5,094 nt of DNA from Cyanobacteria bacterium Co-bin13 (GTDB lineage Bacteria; Cyanobacteriota; Cyanobacteriia; Phormidesmidales; Phormidesmidaceae). A program made the translations under genes and the position numbers. This document shows, in pieces, positions 4,812-5,094 of this stretch (position 1 is its first letter; every line of letters begins with the position of its first letter). The notes under the pieces are model-generated. The model was given only the letters and a program-made list of their open reading frames with translations. It did no database searches and had not been told where the DNA came from. The DNA lies in assembly GCA_014534385.1 (NCBI GenBank), contig JACVRP010000294.1, positions 1-5,094 on the forward strand, in the 5' to 3' direction.

Positions 4812-5094
4812 TTATTCTCCTAGCAGGCGTTCATATTCAGTTTTAGCGGCCCTAAAACATTCACAGGCAGAAGCTTCTAGCCCAGCTTGGTCGAGAATCT
4901 GGACCTGACCTCGCCGATATTGAATCAGCTTTCGCTCCTGCAGCTTTTGCGCTGCCTGCGTTACCCCAGCCCGACGAACGCCCAGCATGGTAGCGACAAA
5001 CTCCTGAGTCAACGGCAGATAGTCTGAACCAATTCGATCCTGGGTTTCTAGCAGCCAGCGCGCCAGCCGTTGCTCCAAAACATGCAGCGCATTA
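4812..5094 (-). CDS. Crp/Fnr-family transcription regulator, C-terminal part (cut by window edge)
   Basis: About 94 C-terminal residues are visible, and the frame stays open to the window edge, reading NALHVLEQRLARWLL. A TTG at 5078 could be mistaken for a start but is internal to this reading. The visible part is the winged-helix DNA-binding domain of Crp/Fnr proteins (HTH_Crp type): the end of the dimer helix, DYLPLTQEFVATMLGVRRAGVTQAAQKL as helix-turn-helix with the recognition helix at RRAGVTQAAQKL, then the wing LIQYRRGQVQILD. It ends with the tail GLEASACECFRAAKTEYERLL, which I recall as common in cyanobacterial members. The cyclic-nucleotide-like sensor half lies outside the window, so its ligand cannot be judged. 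The downstream pseudo-receiver gene is probably in the same transcript. Confidence 0.88.
   Translation of the reverse strand, partial: NALHVLEQRLARWLLETQDRIGSDYLPLTQEFVATMLGVRRAGVTQAAQKLQERKLIQYRRGQVQILDQAGLEASACECFRAAKTEYERLLGE

Noticed and set aside
1..5094. CRISPR array, tRNA, rRNA or transposase gene
   Set aside because: No regularly spaced direct repeats, cloverleaf, rRNA-like sequence or DDE/HUH transposase motif was seen on either strand.

Overview
The window looks like chromosomal DNA from a cyanobacterium, probably a filamentous Leptolyngbya/Nodosilinea-type lineage; the genus is a guess. The evidence is three copies of the HIP1 octamer GCGATCGC in about 5.1 kb (roughly 0.1 expected by chance), a multi-domain hybrid histidine kinase of a type common in cyanobacteria, a Crp/Fnr-type regulator with the usual cyanobacterial C-terminus, and short hairpin-forming dispersed repeats between genes.

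Layout. Positions 1-455 hold no convincing gene. They contain two hairpin repeats (25-44 and 76-107), a perfect 15-bp palindrome beside weak promoter-like boxes (198-239), and a strongly structured stretch (259-420). That stretch reads as a multi-hairpin RNA closed by a 14-17 bp stem and ending in a terminator-like hairpin with a U-tract. Next comes a small protein of 95 residues (456-743), whose Shine-Dalgarno sequence lies in its own small hairpin. Two more hairpin repeats follow; the one at 811-842 is an inverted copy (31 of 32 bases) of the one at 76-107, so the pair brackets the RNA/small-gene unit.

Positions 982-4360 form a two-gene operon. It encodes an 82-residue XRE-type DNA-binding protein and, overlapping it by 8 bases, a 1045-residue soluble hybrid histidine kinase (GAF-PAS-PAS-GAF-HisKA-HATPase-REC). 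The kinase has sensing, kinase and receiver modules but no DNA-binding output, while its partner is essentially only a DNA-binding domain. They may act together, though no phosphoacceptor is visible in the XRE protein.

The right end is on the minus strand. A Crp/Fnr-family regulator, cut by the window edge, is followed 66 bases downstream by a 150-residue receiver-like protein whose phosphoacceptor aspartate is replaced by asparagine. The 3' end of that gene overlaps the 3' end of the kinase gene by 68 bases, tail to tail. The right two-thirds of the window is therefore all regulatory: one XRE/kinase module facing one Crp/pseudo-receiver module.

The most interesting candidate for something undescribed is the structured leader RNA at 259-455 upstream of the small protein. 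All structures were found by reading base complementarity by eye. No folding program or database search was run.
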